NCBI RefSeq assembly: GCF_034932185.1
Contig: NZ_JAYGHW010000066.1
Span: 35,913 to 99,912 of the forward strand
Direction: 5' to 3'
Source: Spirulina sp034932185
GTDB lineage: Bacteria > Cyanobacteriota > Cyanobacteriia > Cyanobacteriales > Spirulinaceae
DNA length: 64,000 bases
Part shown: one piece after another, positions 25,317-32,749 of the stretch
Position numbering within the stretch: the stretch's first letter is position 1
Layout: the number at the start of each line of letters is the position of its first letter
The notes under the pieces: model-generated
Databases searched by the model: none
Seen by the model: the letters and a program-made list of their open reading frames with translations, nothing else
Told to the model about the DNA's origin: nothing
Program-made: the position numbers and the translations under genes

Positions 25317-26522
25317 TTACAGGGGAGAAAGACGGGCAATCCGGGCTTGATAGCGGCCAGATTGTAACGAATGGTCAGCTAACCATTGGCGATCGCCCGG
25401 ACTATCGGCCAACCAGCGCTCAATCACATCGCCCCAACGTACCGGAACCTGGAGAAACTCCCAAGCCGCTTGACTGTTTTGTGAAAGGGATGTGTAGAGG
25501 GAGGGGGAAGTGATTAATGCTTGAGCGCAACGGGCGATCGCCTCTCCATCCCCCGCCGGAAAAATCATCGCACTTTCCCGATGTTGCAAAATCCCCTCAA
25601 ACATCGGATGGTCTGAGGCAATAATCGGGGTTCGGGATAATAACGCTTGGTTAATCGTAAAGGGAAAACCTTCAGGGTAGTTGTGACGACTGGAAATCAA
25701 AACCAAATCCGCTGCGGCCATCGCATCAATGACCTCAAAATTAGGAATGAGGCCGAGAAACGTAACCGCATCACTAATCCCCAAACTTGCCGCTTGCTGT
25801 TTAAATAAATCCAGATTCCCCTTTCCGGCAATTTTAAACTGAAGATTAATCCCCGCTTGGCGCAACTTTGCCACCGCATTAATCCCATCCCCCACACCTT
25901 TTTCAGGAATCACAGAACCCACATAAAACATCGTCCAAGGCTGGGTTTCAGAACAAGGGGGAAAAGGCTTAGATTCACGATTTGACCAAGTTTGCGGCCA
26001 ATCCCAAGGGATAATTTTAGCGGGGTTAACGCCAATTTTTTGTAAGCTGTAACTGGAGTTAATATTGTGATTAAATACCCATTCAATTTGAGGATGATTA
26101 AACAGTTGTGCTGTGCGCCAATTTTTTAACCGTTCCCGCCAAGTGTTTTGGTGATAGGAATTAGCCAAGGCCGCAATGGTGCGCAGATCTTTTTGATGAC
26201 TGGCCCAGCGCAGAATACTCATCATCGGCGCACGCACCATTAAATGGGTGGGCTTTTGGGCAGCAACCTTTGCCACTAATTCCCGATGTTGCTTGACGGG
26301 ATCGGCTAAACCCGCTTCAATGACGCGACAACCATCGGGCAAGGTTTCTTCATGGGCTATTTCTGATTTACAGGTAAACACCGTTACTTGATGATGTTTA
26401 CTCATCTCAGTAAAGCGCTCTACCATAAAGCTGTGACCGTGCCAGGTGGAGGGTTTGCCCGCTTGAATCCGATACCAGGCGTTGCGATAGTCCCCCGCAT
26501 ATAACACCAACATGAAATGCAT
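25317..26522 (-). CDS. Glycosyltransferase family 4, divergent E-x7-E motif
   Basis: 401 residues, GT-B fold enzyme likely acting on surface or storage glycans. The N-terminal domain contains KPSTWHGHSFMVERFTEMS. The C-terminal donor domain has FYVGSVIPEKGVGDGINAV, IAGKGN and GVSD-like GISDAVTFLG. The E-x7-E motif reads EGFPFTINQ, so the second Glu is Gln, a departure from the family. ATG 26522 has GGGAG 8 bases upstream. The neighbour upstream on the same strand is an NDP-sugar pyrophosphorylase, suggesting linked supply of its donor. Confidence 0.85.
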   Translation of the reverse strand: MHFMLVLYAGDYRNAWYRIQAGKPSTWHGHSFMVERFTEMSKHHQVTVFTCKSEIAHEETLPDGCRVIEAGLADPVKQHRELVAKVAAQKPTHLMVRAPMMSILRWASHQKDLRTIAALANSYHQNTWRERLKNWRTAQLFNHPQIEWVFNHNINSSYSLQKIGVNPAKIIPWDWPQTWSNRESKPFPPCSETQPWTMFYVGSVIPEKGVGDGINAVAKLRQAGINLQFKIAGKGNLDLFKQQAASLGISDAVTFLGLIPNFEVIDAMAAADLVLISSRHNYPEGFPFTINQALLSRTPIIASDHPMFEGILQHRESAMIFPAGDGEAIARCAQALITSPSLYTSLSQNSQAAWEFLQVPVRWGDVIERWLADSPGDRQWLADHSLQSGRYQARIARLSPL

Positions 26523-26647
26523 CGTTCAATCTCCCTAGGGCTTCTATTTTTGAGGGTGAAGGCAGCAGTTCAACCGTAGGCATAGGGTGAACCGAAATAA
26601 AATGGGCGCATCTCACTTTTGATACTGTGGAATAACGACTAAGATCG

Positions 26648-26686
26648 TTACTACAAGCGTTTGTCGTGAGGAATTTAGTTCTCGCG
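26648..26686. repeat. Dispersed repeat, GTCGTGAGGA type, copy 1
   Basis: TTACTACAAGCGTTTGTCGTGAGGAATTTAGTTCTCG (read in pieces): a TACTACRAGC-GTCGTGAGGA-TTTAGT-CTCG pattern also found at 29725-29780 and 43492-43530. Confidence 0.6.
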
Positions 26687-26708
26687 CAATGAGATGCAAC
26701 CAACACAA

Positions 26709-27869
26709 TTACCGTTCACTGAGGAGTTCTTCCATATCCTTGCGTTCCGCTGGTTCTGTTAACGGTAAACTTTGGCGGGTATCGGTGATTAACCAATCGA
26801 GGGCGGCGGCTTTGACATCGATCGCCGCGCCGTTTTTATCGACACAATAGCGACCAAAGACTAATTTATCCACCAACCGCACCCCCGGCCCGAGGCGAGA
26901 ATATTCAAAAATCACGCTATTATCCACCGTAGCCCCAGCGCAAATATGGCAACTGGGGCCCACCATTGCTGGGCCGATAATCGTTGCGCCATCTTCGATA
27001 TAGGTCATGCTGCCGATGTAAACTGGGCCTTGAATATCTACTTTATCCCAATTGACCCGCACATTTAAGCCGGTATAAACCCCCGGTTGCTCTTGACGGC
27101 CGGGAATGTCTACGTTTTTAATATCCCCCCGCAACACGCTGCGAATGGCGTGCCAATAGTCGGGGACTTTACCAATATCCACCCATTCAAAATCCATGGC
27201 GACGGCATAGAAGGGCGCTCCCATTGCCACCAACTTGGGGAAGAGGTCGCCGCCAATGTCGTAGACTTGACCGGCGGGGATGTAGTCGATCACCTCTGGT
27301 TCAAAGATATAGATGCCGGTGTTGATCATTGTGCTGAGGGCATCTTCGACGGCGGGTTTTTCCTGAAAGGCTTGGACGCGGCCAGTGTCATCGGTGACGA
27401 CGACTCCATAACTGGGGACTTGTTCTTTGGGGACGGTTTTGGTGATGATCGTGGCGATCGCCCCATGGGATTTATGCCATTCCACCGCAGCGGTGAGATC
27501 CAGATCGATCAGGGCATCGCCACAGAGCACCACAAACGTATCATCAAAAAAGGGCTTAAAATCCTGAATCCGTTTCAACCCCCCCGCAGACCCCAACGCC
27601 CGGCCCACCAATTGCCCATCGACAATATTTCCCTCAAAGGAATAGCCCAACTCCACGCCAAACCGCTGGCCATCGCGGAAATATCCCTCAATTTCATTGG
27701 CCAAATGGCTGACATTGACCATCACCTGATCAAAACCATGCTTGCGCAACAATTCTAGGAGAAATTCCATGACTGGCTTTTGCAAAATGGGAATCAGCGG
27801 TTTGGGGATCGTATAGGTAATGGGGCGAACCCTTGTTCCCTTCCCGGCTGCCAGAATCATGGCTTTCAT
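26709..27869 (-). CDS. NDP-sugar pyrophosphorylase (mannose-1-phosphate guanylyltransferase-like)
   Basis: 386 residues. Makes a nucleotide sugar from NTP and sugar-1-phosphate. The N-terminal nucleotidyltransferase domain begins with MILAAGKGTRVRPITYTIPK, the pyrophosphorylase signature, and has VVLCGDALID and EKP further on. The C-terminal part is a left-handed beta-helix of hexapeptide repeats (VYIGSMTYIEDGATIIGPAMVG, ICAGATVDNSVIFEYSRLG). Family members near scpA in cyanobacteria are annotated as mannose-1-phosphate guanylyltransferases; substrate is inferred. It lies 80 bases after scpA on the same strand and before a GT4 glycosyltransferase. Confidence 0.9.
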   Translation of the reverse strand: MKAMILAAGKGTRVRPITYTIPKPLIPILQKPVMEFLLELLRKHGFDQVMVNVSHLANEIEGYFRDGQRFGVELGYSFEGNIVDGQLVGRALGSAGGLKRIQDFKPFFDDTFVVLCGDALIDLDLTAAVEWHKSHGAIATIITKTVPKEQVPSYGVVVTDDTGRVQAFQEKPAVEDALSTMINTGIYIFEPEVIDYIPAGQVYDIGGDLFPKLVAMGAPFYAVAMDFEWVDIGKVPDYWHAIRSVLRGDIKNVDIPGRQEQPGVYTGLNVRVNWDKVDIQGPVYIGSMTYIEDGATIIGPAMVGPSCHICAGATVDNSVIFEYSRLGPGVRLVDKLVFGRYCVDKNGAAIDVKAAALDWLITDTRQSLPLTEPAERKDMEELLSER

Positions 27870-27949
27870 GCGTACTTATCCTCGTTAACGTCGGTTCTCA
27901 ACAAGCTTGGATGACTCCACCTGATTTTATCCCATCTTCCGAGACTGGC

Positions 27950-28729
27950 TTAGTGAATCAGGGGTTTTATCGAGAGGTCTTCGTAGAAGTGAGATTGAAA
28001 TAGTTCTACCTTGGATTGGGAGGCTAAGAACAACAAGGCCCAAAACACCCCCACCCGCTCATGGGTGTTGGCCAGTTGGTGCTGAGATTCCGCCCACCAT
28101 TGCACCAATTGATCGAGGGGGATGGTTTCCGTGGGGGCTTGATCGGCAAGGGCGGCCAGTTTTTGCTGATATTGAGGCAAGACCTCCCGCACAAAGATTT
28201 CCAGTTGGCTGGCCATTTCGGTGAGGTTTTCATCGTGGGCGAGGGCGGTGATGTGTTGGCGGGCTTCTTTGTGGCTGTAGCCTTTGGTTGGGGGGCGGGG
28301 GCGGGGGGGTTTGGTTTCCAGTACCTGCGCCATTTGTTGAATTTGGGTGATCAGTTCGTCGAGGGTGACGCGACGGCGGCGCAGGGGCGGGGCGGCGGGG
28401 CGGCGGCGGATGTGTTTTTCCATACGGGTGGGGAGTTGCCGCTCCGGGAGATCATTGAGGTCTTCGGGAATGTCTTCCGGTTCGGGTTCTAGGGGGATTT
28501 CGAGACTATCGGCTTTGAGGAGGACGAGCATGGAGGCCCAAAGGAAGGTTTGACCCGATCGCGGCAGATCTGCTTGTTCCTGATGGGGTTCTAAATCCCC
28601 ACTGAGGGCTAATTTACTCAAATAGCGGTCAATGACATCAATCACCTGCACATCCCAGGGGTCAATTTCCCCCCGCTGGGCCAGGTCAACCAGGACGGCG
28701 ATCGCCTCTTCCGCTAAATTAATACTCAT
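27950..28729 (-). CDS. scpA: Segregation and condensation protein A
   Basis: 259-residue kleisin that bridges SMC heads in chromosome condensation. The N-terminal block (EEAIAVLVDLAQRGEIDPWDVQVIDVIDRYL) is the ScpA signature, followed by FLWASMLVLLKADSLEIP. The basic Pro-rich middle (RRRPAAPPLRRRR) and C-terminal winged-helix (RVGVFWALLFLASQSKVELFQ) complete the family plan. ATG 28729 is used; a GTG immediately upstream adds one residue. scpB and smc are not in the window. It heads a scpA, NDP-sugar synthase, glycosyltransferase run. Confidence 0.93.
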   Translation of the reverse strand: MSINLAEEAIAVLVDLAQRGEIDPWDVQVIDVIDRYLSKLALSGDLEPHQEQADLPRSGQTFLWASMLVLLKADSLEIPLEPEPEDIPEDLNDLPERQLPTRMEKHIRRRPAAPPLRRRRVTLDELITQIQQMAQVLETKPPRPRPPTKGYSHKEARQHITALAHDENLTEMASQLEIFVREVLPQYQQKLAALADQAPTETIPLDQLVQWWAESQHQLANTHERVGVFWALLFLASQSKVELFQSHFYEDLSIKPLIH

Positions 28730-28779
28730 CACTCAACCCCAAATCTGCCCCCATTTTCACTAATTTCTAGTCAAGGCGC

Positions 28780-28805
28780 AAAAAAACCTCCGCTGGGCGG
28801 AGGCA
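28780..28805 (-). terminator. Rho-independent terminator of the COP23 gene
   Basis: On the minus strand GCCTCCGCCCAGCGGAGG forms a tight hairpin followed by seven T's. It ends the transcript of the gene at 28854-29624 and insulates scpA. Confidence 0.88.
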
Positions 28806-28853
28806 TAGAGAGGAGTGGCCGATGATCAACAAACTCAAGCAAGATTGAGCTTT

Positions 28854-29624
28854 TTAAAGATCAAAATCAATGGGTAAACCTGTGGGGCTAGGGCGATTGG
28901 TCGGGGTGGTAGGGCGGGGGGCATTGGATCGTAAATTGAGTTGCTCACCTGTGCCGCGATCGGAAGGGGCTAGGAAAGGCCGCAGATTGATCCCCGCTAA
29001 TCCCCTCGTGGGAGCCGGTTGACCAGCACCGCCACCGGGCAACTGTAAACCACCGGGTAATTGCAACCCACCCCCTAAGACATTACCTAAATCCCGGAGA
29101 ATATCACCGCTCCCATTGTTATCCCGCAATGTGGGAACGCCTTGGGTTTGTTCGCCACTGTTGGCAAGGGTGAGGTTATTAAAAACGCTGTCACGGGTGG
29201 CGATCGCATCTTGCCCAGGGGGAACCGTCAACACAATCCGGCAAGCGGGATCATCTTCCGTCGTTACACAGATCACGTCGTAGCCGTTTTCCATCCCGGT
29301 GCGTAGTTCCACCAAACCATCGGGGCGGTATTCTTCCAAACGGCGGCTAATTTCCGCACAGCGACGCTCTGCCGACCAGCCCCCGCCTAATTCCCTGGGG
29401 GTTGCCCAGGCGTATTGCTGATTGGGTTGCTCCACGGGGCTATAGGCCACCGTGGGGGCCCCCGTCATCACTTGACAGCTAAACCGGGGATTTTCCACCG
29501 GCTCAACCACAACATCGCCCTCTGTGGGTTGCTCTGGGGCTTGGCTCCAACTGGGGGCAGCTTGGGCCATAACCCCTAAAAGGGTGAGGCTCAGAGTGGA
29601 GTAGAAAAGAGTCTTTAAATGCAT
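28854..29624 (-). CDS. COP23 domain exported protein
   Basis: 256 residues. ATG 29624 gives a signal peptide (MHLKTLFYSTLSLTLLGVMA, cleavage near SWSQA). The COP23 domain (circadian oscillating polypeptide family, ~45-180) is seen as RFSCQVMTGAPTVAY, AWATPRELGGGWSAERRCAEISRRLEEY and ICVTTEDDPACRIVLTVPPG, with paired Cys. A low-complexity tail follows with GGLQLPGGLQLPGGGAG and a Pro/Arg-rich end. Role unknown; the family was first noted as a rhythmic membrane-associated protein. In-frame codons upstream of 29624 carry repeat DNA and are not considered coding. Confidence 0.85.
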   Translation of the reverse strand: MHLKTLFYSTLSLTLLGVMAQAAPSWSQAPEQPTEGDVVVEPVENPRFSCQVMTGAPTVAYSPVEQPNQQYAWATPRELGGGWSAERRCAEISRRLEEYRPDGLVELRTGMENGYDVICVTTEDDPACRIVLTVPPGQDAIATRDSVFNNLTLANSGEQTQGVPTLRDNNGSGDILRDLGNVLGGGLQLPGGLQLPGGGAGQPAPTRGLAGINLRPFLAPSDRGTGEQLNLRSNAPRPTTPTNRPSPTGLPIDFDL

Positions 29625-30035
29625 AACAAATTTTAAGACGGGTAACGACAAGAGATTGAGTGACGGCAGAACTAACCCCAACCTGCCAAGACGTATAACT
29701 GAGCCATGAAGTTCCCAAAAGCCTAAGGGACTGAAGTCCTTTCTCTCCAAGGTTCGTCGTGAGAACTTCAATTCTCTCTCAAACGCACCCCATACACCCA
29801 GAAAAATCCCCCAATCTCTCAAAATATTGTGATTAAAATTCTTATTAAAAGTTCACACTTTTGTTCTGTTAAGACTTAGCCAAACTGAGGAAGGAGAGCG
29901 ATCGCCTGTGTTAAGTTCAAGCTGGCTTGTTCAATGCAGAACTGTTGCGGTTGGGGGTCTACATCCCCCACTGGCGCAGGGGATTAACCATCATCCCCCT
30001 TGTGTACCACAGGGGCCGTGTTGAATCTTGCCTCC
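29625..30035. other. Intergenic region before the tRNA-like cluster
   Basis: 411 bases. Holds a GTCGTGAG-type repeat (29725-29780), an A+T-rich stretch near 29820-29870 that could hold promoters, and from about 29930 hairpin-forming pieces (TGGGGG-TCTACAT-CCCCCA) that look like anticodon arms of decayed tRNA genes. No protein gene seen. Confidence 0.4.
29725..29780. repeat. Dispersed repeat, GTCGTGAGGA type, copy 2
   Basis: AAGGGACTGAAGTCCTTT followed by GTTCGTCGTGAGAACTTCAA and CTCTC; two overlapping inverted pieces of the same repeat family. A related piece (GGACTGAAGTCCTGAGGATGA) lies at 8240-8260. Confidence 0.55.
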
Positions 30036-30110
30036 TCTCGTTTAGCTCAGTGGGTAGAGTGGCCGGCATGAACCGGCAGGTCGTGGGTTCAACTCCCACA
30101 GCGAGAACCA
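30036..30110 (+). tRNA. tRNA-like gene with encoded CCA and 6-base anticodon loop
   Basis: Acceptor TCTCGTT/AGCGAGA pairs with one G-T, discriminator A and an encoded CCA. D-arm GCTC-AGTGGGTA-GAGT and T-arm GTGGG-TTCAACT-CCCAC are good. The anticodon stem GCCGG/CCGGC closes only a 6-base loop, CATGAA, with no T at the expected position 33, so the anticodon cannot be assigned. It is either a non-standard or a decayed tRNA. It abuts the next tRNA-like gene with no spacer. Confidence 0.55.
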
Positions 30111-30180
30111 AAAGTTAGCTCACTGGTAGAGCATCAGACTGTTAATCTGACGGTTTTGGGTTCGATTCCCAAACTTTTTA
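30109..30180 (+). tRNA. tRNA-Asn-like gene (anticodon GTT)
   Basis: D-arm GCTC-ACTGGTA-GAGC, anticodon arm TCAGA-CTGTTAA-TCTGA (anticodon GTT), T-arm TTGGG-TTCGATT-CCCAA, acceptor AAAAGT/ACTTTT with an unpaired first position. All arms except the first acceptor pair are sound. Its 5' end shares bases with the CCA of the preceding tRNA-like gene. Confidence 0.7.
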
Positions 30181-30220
30181 CCCCCGCTCCGGGTAGGAGC
30201 ACCTCGTTTAGGACGAGTTT
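30181..30220 (+). pseudogene. Possible partial tRNA-Leu (TAG)-like remnant
   Basis: D-arm GCTC-CGGGTAG-GAGC is followed after one base by CCTCG-TTTAGGA-CGAGT, with canonical spacing for an anticodon arm (loop centre TAG, T33 present). No acceptor or proper T-arm can be built, so this looks like a fragment of a third tRNA in the same array. Confidence 0.3.
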
Positions 30221-30492
30221 CACCCCGCTCCCTTGGCTGGAGGTTCAGCGCCAGCACTAGAGCAAGGAGCCAGTGCGATCGCCCCTCTAGGATGGCTTGA
30301 GTCTACCGCTTTGGGCCTGGGCTGGGCGGGCCAGGTGGGGATCGTTTCCCCCGGTTGCGTCTGCCTCAACAGTGCTAAACCGGAGATCCCAGCCCCCTAA
30401 GGGCGATCGCCCGCCCCAGATCTAGGAACCTCCTCCCCAGGGGAGCACCCCCAATTTCCCTATGTTTAGCCTGTTTAAAACCTTCTTTTCCT
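30221..30492. other. Intergenic region before the slipin-like gene
   Basis: Contains a long imperfect inverted repeat, GCTCCCTTGGCTGG near 30227 against CCAGC...CAAGGAGC near 30253-30272, several HIP1 sites and the duplicated leader at 30459-30518. No gene recognised. Confidence 0.4.
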
Positions 30493-30518
30493 ATGTTTGG
30501 CCTGCTAAAAACCTTCTA
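30459..30518. repeat. Tandem duplication of the slipin-like gene start
   Basis: CCTATGTTTAGCCTGTTTAA... (30459-30489) is repeated as CCTATGTTTGGCCTGCTAAA... (30490-30518). The first copy offers an out-of-frame ATG at 30462 that reads for 29 codons into the gene; the second holds the true start. Confidence 0.75.
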
Positions 30519-32043
30519 CATCAAACCCCACGAACGTGCTTTTTTATTTGAGCGGAGTCATTTTCAAGGTATCCTCGGCCCCGGCCTCCATCGGCGTATG
30601 GGTTGGCATTGGAATATCCAAAGGTTTGATCTCAATGATCCCTCTCCTCAGATTGAAAATCTTGGATTTTTATTGCAGAGCGATCGCCCCACTTTAGAAA
30701 AATCATTAATCATTGTTGAAACCGCTTTTAATGAAGTTGCCTTAGTTCAAATTGGACGACATTGGCAGGTCATTACCGCCAATCAACAGGTCGTATTTTG
30801 GCGTGGCCTTGATCCCATCACGGTGCATCACTTTAACTTTGAGGTCAGTTTAGAGATTCCCGCTGAATTTGTCAGTCCATTACAACGATTGTCAAAAATT
30901 GCTGGCGTGCAATTTGTGCAAATTCCAGAGGGACGGATCGGCTTACTTTATGAATGGGGCAACTTTGTCCGCCCCCTTTTGCCGGGCAATTATGGGTTTT
31001 GGTCAATCCCTAACGGCGCAATGATCCGCACCTATGATCACACCCAACCCGATCCCCAATTTCCTGACCCCGACACCCTCCTGCAAGCCCATCTCGATTT
31101 CCTCCGCGATTACTGCACAGTGGCAGAATTGGGGGCGCAACAGGTGGCGATCGCCCGTCATCACCGCAAAGTCATTGCCATTTTGCCCCCCTGTAGCCGG
31201 AAAATTTTCTGGCGGGAAGTGAGCGTTGAAATCATCGACATTAACCATGGGAGTAAACTCTCCCCCGCCCTCAGTAAAGAACTGGTTTCAGGCTTAAGGG
31301 ACGTGTTAGATCTCATCTTGCCCCATGTGCATATGATCGAAGTTCCCGCCCAACATTTAGGGCTACTTTATCTCGAAAGTGCCTTTCACAGTACCCTCGA
31401 ACCCGGTTGGCATTTGTGGTGGAAATTTGGCCAGTCCTTAAAAGCAGAGGTGATAGATTTACGTTTGCAAACTCTCGAAGTTGCTGGTCAAGAAATCCTC
31501 TCTAAAGATAAAGTCCCCCTTCGCCTCAACCTCACCGCCGGTTATCGCATCACAGACCCCCTGCGGGCTAAATCTGAACTGGTGGATATTCCTGGTTTTC
31601 TCTATAAAGAATTGCAGTTTGCTCTACGAGGAGCAGTAGGGACAAAAACCCTCGATGAGTTGCTCGATGATAAGGGAGCAATTGATCAATCTGTAGCCGA
31701 TTATATCCTTCAAAAAATCCCCAACTATGGCATTGAAGTGGAATCCGTGGGTGTGAAAGATATCATCCTACCCGGTGAAATTAAAACCATCTTGAGCCAA
31801 GTGGTAGAAGCGGAAAAAGCCGCCCAAGCCAACGTTATCCGCCGCCGGGAGGAAACCGCCGCCACCCGCAGTATGCTCAACACAGCGCGAGTGATGGAAA
31901 ATAATCCAACGGCTTTGCGGTTGAAGGAATTGGAAATTCTCGAACGGATCGCCGACAAAATCGAGCGCATTAACGTCAATGGCAGCCTTGATAATTTGTT
32001 AACGGAGGTGATCCACCTCAGCCAAGCTCCAGCGGAGCCTTAA
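30493..32043 (+). CDS. Slipin/SPFH-domain protein with three N-terminal repeats
   Basis: 516 residues. The C-terminal ~230 residues are an SPFH domain plus helical tail (DLRLQTLEVAGQEILSKDKV, LNLTAGYRITDP, LPGEIKTILSQVVEAEKAAQA, RREETAATRSM). Ahead of it a slipin-type entry module occurs three times: HERAFLFERSHFQGILGPGL near residue 12, GRIGLLYEWGNFVRPLLPGN near 145 and QHLGLLYLESAFHSTLEPGW near 290. Ordinary slipins have one. There is no strong N-terminal membrane anchor, so attachment may be peripheral. Role unknown; likely membrane scaffold. The start lies in the second copy of a tandem leader duplication. Confidence 0.85.
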   Translation: MFGLLKTFYIKPHERAFLFERSHFQGILGPGLHRRMGWHWNIQRFDLNDPSPQIENLGFLLQSDRPTLEKSLIIVETAFNEVALVQIGRHWQVITANQQVVFWRGLDPITVHHFNFEVSLEIPAEFVSPLQRLSKIAGVQFVQIPEGRIGLLYEWGNFVRPLLPGNYGFWSIPNGAMIRTYDHTQPDPQFPDPDTLLQAHLDFLRDYCTVAELGAQQVAIARHHRKVIAILPPCSRKIFWREVSVEIIDINHGSKLSPALSKELVSGLRDVLDLILPHVHMIEVPAQHLGLLYLESAFHSTLEPGWHLWWKFGQSLKAEVIDLRLQTLEVAGQEILSKDKVPLRLNLTAGYRITDPLRAKSELVDIPGFLYKELQFALRGAVGTKTLDELLDDKGAIDQSVADYILQKIPNYGIEVESVGVKDIILPGEIKTILSQVVEAEKAAQANVIRRREETAATRSMLNTARVMENNPTALRLKELEILERIADKIERINVNGSLDNLLTEVIHLSQAPAEP

Positions 32044-32131
32044 GGTTTCTGAGGCAGTCAAGACTGCTCGCAATCCCTTGCTACAAGCATCAGCCTGAAA
32101 TCCCTACTCTTCAGATCAATAGATCATTCCC

Positions 32132-32629
32132 CTACTCTCGCACTGCTCCCGCCTGACAATCCCGCAACCATAATGTAATCGCCTGACCCATTATCCCCAA
32201 ACTTGTTTCGCGGGGGGGCATTGGCTCTGTGTCTGGGCTGCTCTCCCCAAAGCGGGTGAAGAGATAAACCATGGCCCAACCTGTATCGGTAGGGGTGAGG
32301 AAAAGCCAATGGTAATGCTGACGGGTGAGGAGGCGATCGCCCCTAAACTGCTGCTCTAATGTCGTAAAAAACACCTGCCGAGTCTCCCCATCCTCAGCCC
32401 CCCCCAAAGGCAAGGGTTCAAAGTCTGTTTGGCCCGCCAATTGGACATAGGTGAGATAATCCGGGCCAGAGCGCGATCGCTGCATCACCCGATTCGCATA
32501 GCTGGGTAGATCGCTCAACAGTTTGGCGGTGAGCGGTTCAAAGTCTTGGGGACAGGCTTGGGCGTTGAGAGAGAAGCAGCAAGTGAGCAAGATCCCCCCC
32601 AACCCCGCTTTTAAACAATGCGCCCTCAT
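32132..32629 (-). CDS. Exported protein of unknown function
   Basis: 165 residues from ATG 32629, which gives a signal peptide (CLKAGLGGILLTCCFSLNAQA) and a mature N-terminus CPQDFEPLTAKLLSDLPSYANRVMQRSR. Conserved-looking segments include YHWLFLTPTDTGWAMVYLFTRFGE. In-frame sequence upstream of 32629 is C/T-rich repeat DNA and is excluded. I do not know a family. It ends the transcript of, or lies just downstream of, the Ser/Thr kinase gene on the same strand (120 bases). Confidence 0.7.
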   Translation of the reverse strand: MRAHCLKAGLGGILLTCCFSLNAQACPQDFEPLTAKLLSDLPSYANRVMQRSRSGPDYLTYVQLAGQTDFEPLPLGGAEDGETRQVFFTTLEQQFRGDRLLTRQHYHWLFLTPTDTGWAMVYLFTRFGESSPDTEPMPPRETSLGIMGQAITLWLRDCQAGAVRE

Positions 32630-32749
32630 CCCCCAACCCCCAAGGAGGGAGAAGGGGAGCCGGAAAGCCCGATCTTGCCTCCCCCCCTCCCATCTTTGGG
32701 AGAGGGGGACTGAGGGGGTGAGGGACTGAGGGGAGTAAAGAAGGCGCAT

